From Xanthobacteraceae bacterium (GTDB lineage: Bacteria > Pseudomonadota > Alphaproteobacteria > Rhizobiales > Xanthobacteraceae), in the NCBI GenBank assembly GCA_023954195.1, contig JAMLIK010000004.1, positions 62,001 through 126,000 on the forward strand: a stretch of DNA of 64,000 nucleotides, read 5' to 3'. Both the position numbers and the translations under genes were made by a program. This document shows, one piece after another, positions 50,862-60,870 of the stretch. The stretch's first letter is position 1. Each line of letters starts with the position of its first letter. The notes under the pieces were generated by a model. That model worked only from the letters and a program-made list of their open reading frames with translations. It was not told the origin of the DNA and ran no database searches.

Positions 50862-52138
50862 CCGCGCGCGAATTGCGGCGTTTGGGCGCTGCGGCGCGCG
50901 AGCCGCGCCCGCTCGGTGCCGGGCCGCAGCAGCACGAGGCCGAGCACGCCGGCGGCGATCATGACCACCCCGTTGATGGCGAAGCCATGCAGATAACCTT
51001 GCGTGCTGCTCCCGGCGGCTTGCACGATGTGGCCCATCACCATCGGCGCGACGATGCCGGCGAGGGTGTAGATCGCGCCATAGATCGCGATCACCGCGCC
51101 GCGCTGCGACACCGGGGTGAACTCGCTCAGCATCGGCGGACAGACCACGTAGATCGAGCCGCACAGCCCGGCGCCGACCACCAGCAGCGCGATCGGCAGC
51201 CAGGCGCCGTGGGCATAGGGCATCAGCATGAGCAGCGCGCCGCCGGCGATCAGGGGCGCGGCGCCCAGCACGCCCCGCCCGTATCGCGTCGACATTCCGC
51301 GCGTCACCAGCCGCTGCGACAGCCAGCCGGTGACGATCACTACGCAGGCGCCGAACACCCACGGCAGCACCGAGATCGGGCCGGCCGCGCTCTGGGAAAA
51401 TCCAAGGCCCTGCACGATGAAGGCGGTGAACCAGGTCAGGCCCAGCACCAGCGCCCAATACGCGCCGAAAGTCGCGACGCAACAGCCGATGAAAGTCGGC
51501 GAGGTGAGCAGGTGCGCATAGGAGAAGCGGGCTTCGCCCGCGCTCTCGGTCACGGACGGCACCAGCGGGCCTTCCTTGCCGAGCCAGAGCCACGCCGCCG
51601 ACCACAGCAGGCCGACGATGCCGAGCGCGCCGAAGGCGTGATGCCATGAATAATTGACGATCAGCCAGTTCAACGACGGCACGGCGAGAATGACGCCGAA
51701 CGCCGAGCCCTGCGACAGCACCGCGGTCGGCAGCGTGCGCTTTTCGTCGGGGAACCACTTGTAGATCGCATGTACGGCAACCGCGAAGGCCGGGCCCTCG
51801 CCGGCGCCGAGAATGATCCGGCAGATCATCAGCGTCGTGAAGCCGACGGTTCCGACCATGGGAAACTGCGCCAGCGCCCAGATCAGCGCCAGCACCAGCA
51901 GCACCCAGCGCGTCGCGACGCGATTGGCGATGAAGCCGACGATCACCGCCGAGATCGAGAACAGGAAGAAGAACGACGCGCCGAGCAGGCCGAACTGCTC
52001 GGCGTCGAGCGCAAGGTCGTGCATGATCGGGACGGCGGCAAGGCCGACCACGATCTTGTCGGCGAAGTTGACCACCATGAACAGGAACAACAGGAACGTG
52101 ATGCCCCAGGCTCCTTTCGGAGTCGGTTGTGCCGTCAT
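50858..52138 (-). CDS. MFS transporter (anion:cation symporter-like)
   Basis: 426 residues, 12 predicted membrane helices. [19 protein letters not shown] and [18 protein letters not shown] place it nearest the ACS family of organic-anion importers (hexuronate, phthalate, tartrate types); substrate not determinable. GGGGGG stands 8 bp before ATG 52138; the open frame to 52306 is ignored. Convergent with the preceding MFS gene, the two stop codons overlapping. Confidence 0.88.
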   Translation of the reverse strand: MTAQPTPKGAWGITFLLFLFMVVNFADKIVVGLAAVPIMHDLALDAEQFGLLGASFFFLFSISAVIVGFIANRVATRWVLLVLALIWALAQFPMVGTVGFTTLMICRIILGAGEGPAFAVAVHAIYKWFPDEKRTLPTAVLSQGSAFGVILAVPSLNWLIVNYSWHHAFGALGIVGLLWSAAWLWLGKEGPLVPSVTESAGEARFSYAHLLTSPTFIGCCVATFGAYWALVLGLTWFTAFIVQGLGFSQSAAGPISVLPWVFGACVVIVTGWLSQRLVTRGMSTRYGRGVLGAAPLIAGGALLMLMPYAHGAWLPIALLVVGAGLCGSIYVVCPPMLSEFTPVSQRGAVIAIYGAIYTLAGIVAPMVMGHIVQAAGSSTQGYLHGFAINGVVMIAAGVLGLVLLRPGTERARLARRSAQTPQFARG

Positions 52139-52331
52139 GCGCGTTCCCCCCGGTTTTTCCGGCTTTTTCGGTTCGATCATGGCCGTTGCGATGCTAACCG
52201 TTGATTTGGCTTCGTGGCAATCGCCGATTTGAAAAGAGCGCGCATCGCCGAGGCGGCGGAGCAGTGGATCGTGATTTGGCCGCGGGGCGCGATTATGCTT
52301 GGACATCCGCGCACCAGGTCATGCCCGCCCG

Positions 52332-52985
52332 ATGTTGAAAGTCGTCAATCTCAGCAAGAGTTATCGCTCGGCGCAGGAAACGGTCGAGGTGTTGCGCGGC
52401 GTCGGCCTCGCGGTTGCGCCCGGCGAGAGCGTGGCGCTGACCGGCGAGTCCGGCAGCGGCAAGAGCACGCTGCTGCATCTGATCGCCGGGCTGGACCAGG
52501 CCGACGGCGGCGAGGTGTGGATCGAGGGCGCGTGCGTCACCGGCCTGCCGGACGTGCGCCGCGCTGCGCTGCGCCGCGCCCGGCTCGGCTTGGTTTTCCA
52601 GCAGTTCAACCTGGTGCCGAGTCTCTCCGTCGCCGACAATCTGGTGTTTCAGGCGCGTCTCGCCGGACGCTCCGATCCCGCGTGGCTCGCGGAACTGAGC
52701 GCGCGGCTCGGGCTTGACGCGTTGTTGAAGCGTTACCCGGAACAACTGTCCGGCGGGCAGCAGCAACGCCTCGCCATCGGCCGCGCGCTGGCGGTGAAGC
52801 CGGCGCTGCTGCTGGCCGACGAGCCGACCGGCAATCTGGACGAGGTCACCGCCGACGAGGTGGTGGGTCTCCTGCGCGACCTGGTGGCGCGCTCCGGCTG
52901 CGGGCTGCTGATGGTGACGCATTCGACGCGGCTGGCTTTGAGGCTCGACCGCCGGCTGCATCTTCGCGGCGGCCGCCTGACATGA
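52332..52985 (+). CDS. ABC transporter ATP-binding protein (LolD/MacB type, AttE-like)
   Basis: 217 residues. Walker A GESGSGKST, Q-loop VFQQFNLVPSL, signature LSGGQQQRLAIGRAL and Walker B LLLADEPTGNLD are intact. This class works with FtsX-type permeases on lipoproteins, peptides or cell envelope functions instead of importing solutes. Start ATG 52332 (MLKVVNLSKSY) is chosen on family grounds; the ribosome site is weak. Its stop overlaps the permease start as ATGA. Confidence 0.9.
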   Translation: MLKVVNLSKSYRSAQETVEVLRGVGLAVAPGESVALTGESGSGKSTLLHLIAGLDQADGGEVWIEGACVTGLPDVRRAALRRARLGLVFQQFNLVPSLSVADNLVFQARLAGRSDPAWLAELSARLGLDALLKRYPEQLSGGQQQRLAIGRALAVKPALLLADEPTGNLDEVTADEVVGLLRDLVARSGCGLLMVTHSTRLALRLDRRLHLRGGRLT

Positions 52986-55438
52986 GACGCGCGCTCTGGG
53001 TGCTGGCGGTGTTGCTGAGCCATTGGCGGCGGCATCCGTTGCAGCTTGCGACACTGCTGGTGGGCCTGATCGCCGCCACCGCCTTGTGGAGCGGCGTGCA
53101 GGCGCTCAACCAGCAGGCGCGGACCAGCTACGACCGGGCGGCCGCGCTGTTCGGCGGCACGCGCGTCGCGATGTTGATCGATCCCGCGCACGCGACGTTC
53201 CCGCAAGCCGCCTTCATTGAGTTGCGGCGCGCGGGGTGGCCGGTATCGCCGGTGCTGGAACAGCGTGTCGAGGTGGGCGGCCGCGCGCTGCGGCTGATCG
53301 GCATCGAGCCGGTCACCATGCCGGCGGAAACCGCGGCGGGCGCGGCGGTCGGGCGCGGCGATCTTCACGCCTTCGTCGCGCCGCCCGGCCGCACCCTGAT
53401 CGCGCCGGAAACGCTGCGCGATCTCGGCCTCCGGCCCGGCGCGACGCCGCGCATCGATCGCTCCGCCGAACTGCCGCCGCTGCAACCGCAGCCGCAGCTC
53501 GCGCCCGGCGTGCTGATCGTCGATATCGGTATGGCGCAGCGCGTGCTCGACAGGCCGGGGCTGGTCTCGCGGCTGTTGGTCGGCCACACCACGCGGAACG
53601 CCGCCGAACTGCCGGAGACTGTCGCGGGCACCCATCTGCAATGGGTCGCGCCGGACGGCGAAACCGATCTGGCGCGGCTGACCGACAGTTTTCATCTCAA
53701 CCTCACGGCGTTCGGCCTGCTGTCGTTCCTGGTCGGGCTGTTCATCGTCAATTCCGCCATCGGGCTCGCCTTCGAGCAGCGGCGGCCGACGCTGCGAACG
53801 TTGCGCGCCTGCGGCGTCTCCGTGCGGTTGCTGAACGTCGTGGTGGTGGCCGAACTGGTGTTTCTCGCGCTGGTCGGCGGGCTGGTCGGGTTGGTGTGCG
53901 GCTACGTCATCGCGGCCGCGCTGTTGCCCGACGTCGCCGCCAGCCTGCGCGGGCTCTACGGCGCGCAACTGCCCGGCGCGCTGGCGTTGCAACCGCGCTG
54001 GTGGCTCGCTGGTATCGCGATGAGCGTCGGCGGGGCGCTGGCGGCGGCGACGGCGAGCCTCGTTCGCATGGCGCGGCTGCCGCTGCTCGCCGCCGCCCAG
54101 CCCGACGCATGGCGACAGGCGCAGCGGCGCTGGCTCTCGCGGCAGGGGGCGCTGGCGGCCTTGATGCTGATCGCCGCGGGTGGCGTCCTGCTGTTCGGAG
54201 ATTCGCTGCTGGCCGGGTTCGCGGTGCTCGCCGCGCTGTTGCTGGCGGCGGCGCTGGCGCTGCCGGTCGTGCTCGACGGCGCGTTGCAACTCGCCGCGAA
54301 AGGCGCGCGCGGCGCGCTGTCGGCGTGGTTCTGGGCCGACAGCCGTCAGCAACTGCCGGGACTATCGCTGGCGCTGATGGCGCTGCTGCTGGCGCTGGCG
54401 GTCAATGTCGGCGTCGGCACCATGGTCCGCAGCTTCAGCGTCACCTTCACGCGCTGGCTCGACGGCCGGCTCGCCGCCGATATCTACGTCAGCGCCGCGA
54501 ATGAAACCCAGGCCGCCGAAATCCGCCGCTGGCTCGCTGCGCGCGACGATATCGGAGCCGTGCTGCCCGGCGCGCGAACGGAGATCCGGATCGGCGGCGC
54601 GCCGGTCCAGATCATGGGCGTGGCCGATCACGCCACCTATCGCGACAACTGGCCGCTGCTGCGCGCCGCCGCCGACGGATGGGACCGCATGCATCGCGGC
54701 GGCGCCGCGTTCGTCAGCGAGCAATTGTCGCGCCGCCTTCATCTTGGCGTCGGAGATCGCCTGCGGATCGATGACGACTGGTCGGTGGACGTGGTCGGCG
54801 TCTATGGCGATTACGGCAATCCGAAGGGTCAGTTGGCCGTCGACATCGACGCGCTCTTGCGGCATTTCCCCGAGACGCCGCAAACCCGCTTCGGCCTCCT
54901 CGTCGCGCCGGAGCATATCGCCGGCGTGCTCGCGGCGTTGCGCGAAAAATTCCATCTCGACGCGCGGCAACTGGCCGATCAGGCCACGGTGAAGGCGGAA
55001 TCGAAACGCATCTTCAACCGCACTTTCGCGGTGACCGCCGCCCTCAACACTTTTACGCTCGGCGTCGCCGGGGTGGCGCTGCTCACCAGCCTGATGACGC
55101 TGAGCGGATCGCGGCTGCCGCAACTCGCCCCGCTGTGGGCCATCGGCCTGACGCGGCGGCGGCTGGCCGCGATCGAACTGATGAAAACCATGGCGGTGGC
55201 CTGCGTCACCGCGCTGCTGGCGCTGCCGCTCGGCCTTGTGGTGGCGTGGTGTCTGATCGCGGTGGTCAACATCAAGGCGTTCGGCTGGCGGCTGCCGTTC
55301 CAGGTGTTCCCGGCGCAGTTGCTCGAACTGCTCGGCGTCGCCATGGTGGCGGCCTTGCTGGCGACGCTGCCGCCGGTCCTCAGGCTGGCGCGGATGCAGC
55401 CCGCGACGTTGATCCGGATTTTCGCCAATGAACGCTGA
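52982..55438 (+). CDS. FtsX-family ABC transporter permease (AttF/AttG-like)
   Basis: 818 residues with an N-terminal membrane helix, a periplasmic domain of about 200 residues, three helices near 240-380, two to three around 400-480, a second periplasmic domain, and three C-terminal helices near 690-800, i.e. a duplicated FtsX layout in one chain. LVGLFIVNSAIGLAFEQRR and LMTLSGSRLPQLAPLWAIG are the FtsX-like helices. It is coupled by overlap to the ATPase upstream and the AttH-like protein downstream. Confidence 0.87.
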   Translation: MRRALWVLAVLLSHWRRHPLQLATLLVGLIAATALWSGVQALNQQARTSYDRAAALFGGTRVAMLIDPAHATFPQAAFIELRRAGWPVSPVLEQRVEVGGRALRLIGIEPVTMPAETAAGAAVGRGDLHAFVAPPGRTLIAPETLRDLGLRPGATPRIDRSAELPPLQPQPQLAPGVLIVDIGMAQRVLDRPGLVSRLLVGHTTRNAAELPETVAGTHLQWVAPDGETDLARLTDSFHLNLTAFGLLSFLVGLFIVNSAIGLAFEQRRPTLRTLRACGVSVRLLNVVVVAELVFLALVGGLVGLVCGYVIAAALLPDVAASLRGLYGAQLPGALALQPRWWLAGIAMSVGGALAAATASLVRMARLPLLAAAQPDAWRQAQRRWLSRQGALAALMLIAAGGVLLFGDSLLAGFAVLAALLLAAALALPVVLDGALQLAAKGARGALSAWFWADSRQQLPGLSLALMALLLALAVNVGVGTMVRSFSVTFTRWLDGRLAADIYVSAANETQAAEIRRWLAARDDIGAVLPGARTEIRIGGAPVQIMGVADHATYRDNWPLLRAAADGWDRMHRGGAAFVSEQLSRRLHLGVGDRLRIDDDWSVDVVGVYGDYGNPKGQLAVDIDALLRHFPETPQTRFGLLVAPEHIAGVLAALREKFHLDARQLADQATVKAESKRIFNRTFAVTAALNTFTLGVAGVALLTSLMTLSGSRLPQLAPLWAIGLTRRRLAAIELMKTMAVACVTALLALPLGLVVAWCLIAVVNIKAFGWRLPFQVFPAQLLELLGVAMVAALLATLPPVLRLARMQPATLIRIFANER

Positions 55439-56525
55439 TCGCGGAATGTCCCGTCGCGGCTTTGTCGCCGGCCTTGCGTGGCTCGGCCTCGGCGCGCGCG
55501 CGGCGGCGCAAGGCTTCGCCGGGCTTGGCGGCGCGGCGGCCGGATTCGCGGCGGTGACGCCGGGGCGCAAGTTCGCCTTTCCCGACGATTTCGGCGCGCA
55601 TCCCGATTTTCGCATCGAGTGGTGGTACGTCACCGCCAACCTGCGCGACGCCGGCGGCGCGGCTTATGGCGTGCAGTGGACGCTGTTCCGGCAAGCGACG
55701 GCGCCGGGCCCGCAGCGCGAAGGCTGGGCCAACCAGCAGATCTGGATGGGCCACGCCGCCGTCACCGGCGCGGCCACGCATCGCTTCAATGAGACTTTTG
55801 CACGCGGCGGCGTCGGGCAGGCCGGCGTCGATGTCGCGCCGTTCGAGGCGTGGATCGATGCGTGGCGGATGGCGGCGCTGCCGCCGCTGTCGAACGAGAC
55901 GTTCGCGCCGCTGCGGTTACAGGCGGCGGGCGAGGGGTTTGGCTACGATCTGCGGCTCGACGCCGACCGGCCGCTGGTGTTGCAGGGCGACCATGGCTAC
56001 AGCCGCAAGTCCGAGCGCGGGCAGGCGTCGTATTATTATAGCCAGCCCTGGTTCACCGCGACCGGCCGCATCGTCCTCGACGGCCGCGCCATCGCGGTGT
56101 CGGGGCCGGCGTGGCTCGACCGCGAATGGTCGAGCCAGCCGCTCGCGGCGGACCAGACCGGATGGGACTGGCTGTCGCTGCATCTCGACGGCGGCGACAA
56201 GGTGATGCTGTTCCGGCTGCGGCAGGCCGACGGCGGCCATTACTTCGCCGGCAACTGGATCGGCCGCGACGGCCGCTCGGTGCCGCTGCCGTCAGACGCC
56301 ATCGAAATGACGCCGCGCGGCTTCACCGAGGTCGCGGGGCGGCGCCTGCCGACGCAATGGCGTGTCGAGGTCGCCTCTCACGGCCTTGCCGTCGATGCCG
56401 CGCCGCTCAACCCGCGGAGCTGGATGGCTACCAGCTTTCCCTATTGGGAAGGCCCGATCGCCGTTCACGGCAGCCACGACGGCGTCGGCTATCTGGAGAT
56501 GACCGGCTATCCCGTCACGGGCTGA
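55428..56525 (+). CDS. Tat-exported AttH/CrtC-like lipocalin-domain protein
   Basis: 365 residues. The N-terminus carries a twin-arginine signal (MSRRGFVAGLAWLGLGARA), so the protein is exported folded. The mature part shows FRIEWWYVTANL, WTLFRQATAPG, GYSRKSERGQASYYYSQPW, WLDREWSSQPL and WDWLSLHLDGG, marks of the AttH/carotenoid-hydratase-like double lipocalin family. It overlaps the permease gene by 11 bp (alternative start 55446). In the attEFGH operon of agrobacteria this protein accompanies an FtsX-type ABC transporter; its ligand is unknown but is likely a lipid or other hydrophobic molecule. Confidence 0.85.
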   Translation: MNADRGMSRRGFVAGLAWLGLGARAAAQGFAGLGGAAAGFAAVTPGRKFAFPDDFGAHPDFRIEWWYVTANLRDAGGAAYGVQWTLFRQATAPGPQREGWANQQIWMGHAAVTGAATHRFNETFARGGVGQAGVDVAPFEAWIDAWRMAALPPLSNETFAPLRLQAAGEGFGYDLRLDADRPLVLQGDHGYSRKSERGQASYYYSQPWFTATGRIVLDGRAIAVSGPAWLDREWSSQPLAADQTGWDWLSLHLDGGDKVMLFRLRQADGGHYFAGNWIGRDGRSVPLPSDAIEMTPRGFTEVAGRRLPTQWRVEVASHGLAVDAAPLNPRSWMATSFPYWEGPIAVHGSHDGVGYLEMTGYPVTG

Positions 56526-56608
56526 TGTCGCTTTATGTCCCCTTGCAACCGCCGGTTCGAACGCGCATGGTCGGTCGCAAAGAACAGGACCGTCAAGAGA
56601 GCATACCC

Positions 56609-58519
56609 ATGAATATGCAGGACAAAAGCCGCTACTTCGAAGCCTATGCGCGCTCCATGCGCGATCCCGAGGGTTTCTGGGGCAACGCCGCGCGGGCCAT
56701 CGACTGGATCGAGCCGGCCAAAAAGGTGTTCGATCCGGACATGGGGCTTTACGGCCGCTGGTTCGCCGGCGCCGTGGTCAACACCTGCTACAACGCGCTG
56801 GACCGCCATGTCGCGAACGGCCGCGCCGATCAACTGGCGCTGATCCACGATTCGCCGGTGACCAACAGCGTCACCACCTACACCTATGCGCAGATGCTGC
56901 GCGAGGTGAAGACCTTCGCCGCGGCGATGCAGGACTTCGGCGTCGCCAAGGGCGACCGCGTCATCATCTACATGCCCCTGGTCCCGGAGGCGATGGTGGC
57001 GATGCTGGCCTGCGCCCGCATCGGCGCGGTGCATTCGGTGGTGTTCGGCGGCTTCGCCGCCAAGGAACTGGCGACCCGGATCGACGACGCCCGGCCGAAG
57101 CTGGTGATTTCCGCGAGCTGCGGCATCGAGCCCGGCCGCATCGTCGCCTACAAGCCGCTGCTCGACGAGGCGATCCGGCTGGCGGCGCATAAGGTGCCGG
57201 CCTGCGTCGTGCTGCAACGGCCGCAGCAGACCTGCGATCTGGTCGCCGGCCGCGATCACGACTGGAAGGAACTGCGCGACAAGACGATGGCGGCGGGGAA
57301 GGAAGCCGCCTGCGTGCCGGTGCTGGCGACCGATCCGCTCTACATCCTCTACACCTCCGGCACCACCGGCGTGCCGAAGGGCGTGGTGCGCGACAACGGC
57401 GGCCACCTCGTCGCCATCAACTGGTCGATGTACAATCTCTACGGCGTCAAGCCCGGTGAGGTGTGGTGGTGCGGCTCCGACATCGGTTGGGTGGTTGGCC
57501 ACAGCTACATCATTTACGGCCCGCTGTTTCACGGCAACACCTCGATCATGTACGAGGGCAAGCCGGTCGGCACGCCGGACGCCGGGGCGTTCTGGCGCGT
57601 CATCTCGCAGCACAAGGCGGCGGCGTTCTTCACCGCGCCGACCGCGTTCCGCGCCATCAAGAAGGACGATCCGAACGGCGAATTCATCCGCAAGTACGAT
57701 CTCTCCAATTTCCGCACGCTGTTCCTCGCCGGCGAGCGCGCCGATCCGCCGACCATCGAATGGGCGGAGGCGCAGTTGAAGGTGCCGGTGATCGATCACT
57801 GGTGGCAGACCGAGACCGGCTGGTGCATCGCCGGTAATCCGGTCGGGCTCGGGCAACTGCCGGTCAAGCATGGCTCGCCGACGGTGCCGATGCCGGGCTA
57901 TCAGGTCGATATCGTCGACGAGGCGGCGAAGCCGCTGCCGGCCGGCACCATGGGCTCGATCGTTATCAAGCTGCCGCTGCCGCCGGGCTGCCTGCCGACC
58001 CTGTGGCAACAGGACGAGCGCTGCAAGGAAGCCTACTTCAACGAGTTTCCCGGCTACTACAAAACCTCCGACGCCGGCTACAAGGACGCGGACGGCTATG
58101 TCTTCGTCATGGGCCGCACCGACGACATCATCAACGTCGCCGGCCACCGGCTCTCCACCGGCGGCATGGAGGAAATCCTCGCCTCGCATCCGGATGTGGC
58201 CGAATGCGCCGTGCTCGGCATCAAGGACGCCATCAAGGGCGAAATCCCCTGCGGCCTCGTGGTGCTCAAGGCCGGCGTGACGCGGCCGCCGGCGGACATT
58301 GAAAAGGAAATCGTCGCGCTGGTGCGCGAGAAACTCGGGCCGGTGGCGGCGTTCAAGCTGGCGATCACCGTGGCGCGGCTGCCGAAGACCCGTTCCGGCA
58401 AGATTCTGCGCGGCACCATCCGCAAGATCGCCGACGGCGAGCCGTGGACCGTGCCGGCGACCATCGAGGACCCCAAAGTGCTCGACGAGATCGGCGCGGC
58501 GCTCAAGGGAAGGGTTTAG
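56609..58519 (+). CDS. prpE: propionyl-CoA synthetase
   Basis: 636 residues of the acyl-CoA synthetase family. Activates propionate (and more weakly acetate). P-loop YTSGTTGVPKGVVRDNGG in parts, WCGSDIGWVVGHSYI, HWWQTETGWCIAGNP and the catalytic lysine in TRSGKILRGTIRKI are conserved. PrpE is distinguished from acetyl-CoA synthetase by the WEVDWVVG-like SDIGWVVGHSYIIYGPL and YNALDRHVANGRADQLAL N-terminus. ATG 56609 fits; the frame is open upstream to 56111 but that overlaps attH-like. It stands 83 bp after that gene. Confidence 0.9.
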   Translation: MNMQDKSRYFEAYARSMRDPEGFWGNAARAIDWIEPAKKVFDPDMGLYGRWFAGAVVNTCYNALDRHVANGRADQLALIHDSPVTNSVTTYTYAQMLREVKTFAAAMQDFGVAKGDRVIIYMPLVPEAMVAMLACARIGAVHSVVFGGFAAKELATRIDDARPKLVISASCGIEPGRIVAYKPLLDEAIRLAAHKVPACVVLQRPQQTCDLVAGRDHDWKELRDKTMAAGKEAACVPVLATDPLYILYTSGTTGVPKGVVRDNGGHLVAINWSMYNLYGVKPGEVWWCGSDIGWVVGHSYIIYGPLFHGNTSIMYEGKPVGTPDAGAFWRVISQHKAAAFFTAPTAFRAIKKDDPNGEFIRKYDLSNFRTLFLAGERADPPTIEWAEAQLKVPVIDHWWQTETGWCIAGNPVGLGQLPVKHGSPTVPMPGYQVDIVDEAAKPLPAGTMGSIVIKLPLPPGCLPTLWQQDERCKEAYFNEFPGYYKTSDAGYKDADGYVFVMGRTDDIINVAGHRLSTGGMEEILASHPDVAECAVLGIKDAIKGEIPCGLVVLKAGVTRPPADIEKEIVALVREKLGPVAAFKLAITVARLPKTRSGKILRGTIRKIADGEPWTVPATIEDPKVLDEIGAALKGRV

Positions 58520-58589
58520 GTGCGGCCTCAATTTGGATGAAATGCCGGGCCACATCGGCGGTCCCGCATTGGACCTGACGGAATCCCGC

Positions 58590-58874
58590 ATGCCGACTGC
58601 CGTTCGATTTTCCATCCGGACCCGCGCCATGCTGCTGCTGGCCGCGGGGCTCGCGCTTTCCGGCTGCTCCAGCTTCGAGCGGCATCAGGCGCCGGAAGCC
58701 GCGGCGGCGGCGCAGGCCGACGACGACGCGATCTGCCGCGCCAATGGCGTCACTCCCGGCTCCGACGCCTACGTCGCCTGCCGCAAGAATCGCGACGCCC
58801 AGCGCGGCGCCGCCGTCGACCGGCTGGAGCGCGGCCACCGCAACCTCGCCGAGCGGATGCTCAACGGGCAGTAA
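58590..58874 (+). CDS. small lipoprotein, hypothetical
   Basis: 94 residues with a lipoprotein signal ending LALSGC near residue 25, then a mature domain of about 70 residues: EAAAAAQADDDAICRANGV, a second cysteine in VACRKNRDAQRG, and a basic helix RLERGHRNLAERML. The pair of cysteines in the mature part could form a disulfide. Similar small lipoproteins recur in this bacterial group, function unknown. An earlier ATG at 58542 is possible. Confidence 0.7.
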   Translation: MPTAVRFSIRTRAMLLLAAGLALSGCSSFERHQAPEAAAAAQADDDAICRANGVTPGSDAYVACRKNRDAQRGAAVDRLERGHRNLAERMLNGQ

Positions 58875-58879
58875 GGTTC

Positions 58880-58935
58880 GAGGCAATCCAGGAGTCGCAA
58901 GGAAGACTGGATTGATTCGCTGCGCTCGCAATGAC
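58880..58935. repeat. palindromic repeat family 2, copy b
   Basis: On the minus strand it begins GTCATTGCGAGCGCAGCGAA, continues CAATCCAG, AGTC-type centre and ends CTGGATTGCCTC; it is the inverted partner of the element at 22188-22275. Lies between the convergent lipoprotein and trcR genes. Confidence 0.7.
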
Positions 58936-58949
58936 GAAACCGGGATGGA

Positions 58950-59645
58950 TCATTCCTCGTCGTCGTCCGGCTTCTTGCCGCCGATGGTCTTCAGCTTGGC
59001 GAACACCGCGTCGACGTTGAGGTCGTCGTGCTGGTGTCCGGACGCTTCGTCCTCGTCCCTGCGGGTGGTTTCCGACGCCGGCAGCAGCGTGGCGCCGCCG
59101 ACAGCCTGATCGGCCGGCTTTTCCTTCGCCGCGCGCTGCACCTCGAAATCCAGTTCGATCTGCGAGCACAGGCCCAGCGTCACCGGGTCCATCGGCGTCA
59201 GGGTCTGCGCGTTCCAGTGGGTGCGGTCGCGGATCGAGGCAATGGTGGTCTTGGTGGTGCCGACCAGCCGCATGATCTGGCTGTCTTTCAACTCCGGATG
59301 GTTGCGCACCAGCCACAGGATCGCGCTCGGGCGCTCGTGGCGGCGCGACACCGGGGTATAGCGCGGCCCCTTTTTCTTGGCGGCCGGCGGCAGCACCACC
59401 TTGCTCTCGCTGAGCCGCAGGCGATGGTTCGGATCCCTCTCGCCGCGCTCGATCTCGTCGCGGGTGAGCTGGCCGGTGGAAATCGGGTCCATGCCCTTGA
59501 TGCCCTGGGCGGCGTCGCCGTCCGCGATGGCGCGCACCTCAAGCGGGTGCATCTTGGTGAAATCCGCCACCTGGTCGAACGTCAGCGCCGTGTTATCGAC
59601 GAGCCACACGGCGGTCGCCTTCGGCATCAGCGGTGCATTGCTCAT
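58950..59645 (-). CDS. trcR: DUF1013 protein, cell cycle transcriptional regulator TrcR
   Basis: 231 residues. MPKATAVWLVDNTALTFDQVA and the TKMHPLEVRAIADGDAA segment form the N-terminal region, followed by a domain with RPSAILWLVRNHPELKDSQI and GTTKTTIASIRDRTHWN, which looks like a helix-turn-helix. This family is limited to alphaproteobacteria; the Caulobacter member TrcR works with RNA polymerase at cell cycle promoters (from memory). AAAGGAG 7 bp before ATG 59645 settles the start. The acidic tail (KPDDDEE) is typical. Divergent from ispH. Confidence 0.9.
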   Translation of the reverse strand: MSNAPLMPKATAVWLVDNTALTFDQVADFTKMHPLEVRAIADGDAAQGIKGMDPISTGQLTRDEIERGERDPNHRLRLSESKVVLPPAAKKKGPRYTPVSRRHERPSAILWLVRNHPELKDSQIMRLVGTTKTTIASIRDRTHWNAQTLTPMDPVTLGLCSQIELDFEVQRAAKEKPADQAVGGATLLPASETTRRDEDEASGHQHDDLNVDAVFAKLKTIGGKKPDDDEE

Positions 59646-59725
59646 GGCAAATCTCCTTTGGGCTCCGCCCACCTCGTTTCGGAGGCGGAGTAGTGTGGTC
59701 ATCGGGGATGACGGGATTGCGCCTC

Positions 59726-59755
59726 TATATAGTCCCCCCCGGCCGAAACGCGCAA
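59726..59755 (-). promoter_or_regulatory. candidate promoter of trcR
   Basis: On the minus strand TTGCGC (59755-59750) and TATATA (59731-59726) are 18 bp apart, 80 bp upstream of the trcR start. The run of seven G/C between the boxes is unusual but the boxes are good. Confidence 0.42.
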
Positions 59756-59901
59756 TGGGGCGCTGAACGGTCTTGACAGGGCCGCAAACCCGGCCCAAGT
59801 CCTTAGGCACCGGCTTGTCGGCCGTCGAGATATCGCGCCCTTTTCCGCAAAAATCCCGTTTGTGCCCGCCGGAGCGGGCGTACAGGTTCCGGATCGCCTC
59901 C

Positions 59902-60864
59902 ATGCAGACCAAGCCGCAGTTGAAAATCGTGCTTTGCTCGCCCCGTGGTTTCTGCGCCGGCGTGGTGCGAGCCATCGATACGGTGGAGCGCGCGCTGAAG
60001 CTCTATGGCGCGCCGGTCTATGTCCGGCACGAAATCGTGCATAACCGCTATGTCGTGGACAGCCTGCGCGCCAAGGGGGCGATCTTCGTCGAGGAACTCG
60101 CCGAAATCCCCGAGACCAAGGCGCCGGTGGTGTTTTCGGCCCATGGCGTGCCGAAATCGGTCCCCGCCGAGGCGATCGAGCGGAATTTCTTCTCATTGGA
60201 CGCCACCTGCCCCCTGGTGACCAAGGTGCATCGCGAGGCGGCGATCCATTTCAAGCGCGGCCACGAAATCCTGCTGATCGGCCATTCCCATCATCCCGAG
60301 GTGGTCGGCACGCTGGGGCAATTGCCGCCCGGCGCGGTGACCCTGATCGAGACCGCCGAGGACGCCGCGACCTTCACGCCGAAGAACGCCGACAATCTCG
60401 CCTTCGTCACCCAGACCACGCTGTCGATCGACGACACCGCGGAGATCGTCGCGATGCTCAAGAGCCGGTTCCCGAACATTCACGGGCCGCACAAGGAAGA
60501 CATCTGCTACGCCACCACCAACCGCCAACTGGCGGTGAAGAAGGTGGCGCCGGTGGTTGACGCGCTGATCGTGGTCGGCGCGCCGAACTCGTCGAACTCG
60601 CAACGGTTGCGCGAGGTGGCCGAGCGCGAGGGCTGCCCAATCGCGGTGCTGGCGCAGCGCGCCTCCGATCTCGACTGGGCCAAGTTCGAGGGCGTCCGGA
60701 GCGTCGGCATCACCGCCGGCGCCTCGGCCCCGGAAGTGATCGTCGAGGAAATCATGGATGCCTTCGCCGAGCGCTACGAACTGAACGTGGAGACGGTGTC
60801 GGCCGCCGAGGAGAACGAGTTCTTCCCGCTGCCCCGCTCGCTGCGCCCCGACGCCGCCGAGTAG
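59902..60864 (+). CDS. ispH: 4-hydroxy-3-methylbut-2-enyl diphosphate reductase
   Basis: 320 residues. Last enzyme of the non-mevalonate isoprenoid pathway, making isopentenyl and dimethylallyl diphosphate. The three cysteines that ligate the iron-sulfur cluster are Cys18 (PRGFCAGV), Cys103 (DATCPLVTK) and Cys202 ([11 protein letters not shown]). HxxH segments FSAHGVP and GHSHHPEV are conserved. The start [16 protein letters not shown] is family-like. First gene of ispH-thrB-rnhA; ispG of the same pathway lies 2.5 kb downstream. Confidence 0.97.
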   Translation: MQTKPQLKIVLCSPRGFCAGVVRAIDTVERALKLYGAPVYVRHEIVHNRYVVDSLRAKGAIFVEELAEIPETKAPVVFSAHGVPKSVPAEAIERNFFSLDATCPLVTKVHREAAIHFKRGHEILLIGHSHHPEVVGTLGQLPPGAVTLIETAEDAATFTPKNADNLAFVTQTTLSIDDTAEIVAMLKSRFPNIHGPHKEDICYATTNRQLAVKKVAPVVDALIVVGAPNSSNSQRLREVAEREGCPIAVLAQRASDLDWAKFEGVRSVGITAGASAPEVIVEEIMDAFAERYELNVETVSAAEENEFFPLPRSLRPDAAE

Positions 60865-60870
60865 TTTTTC

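Noticed and set aside
56507..58630. 707-codon antisense frame across prpE, and similar frames over icd (16948-18630), cysNC (32028-33893) and the FtsX permease (52733-54352)
   Set aside because: All are antisense shadows of well-supported genes.
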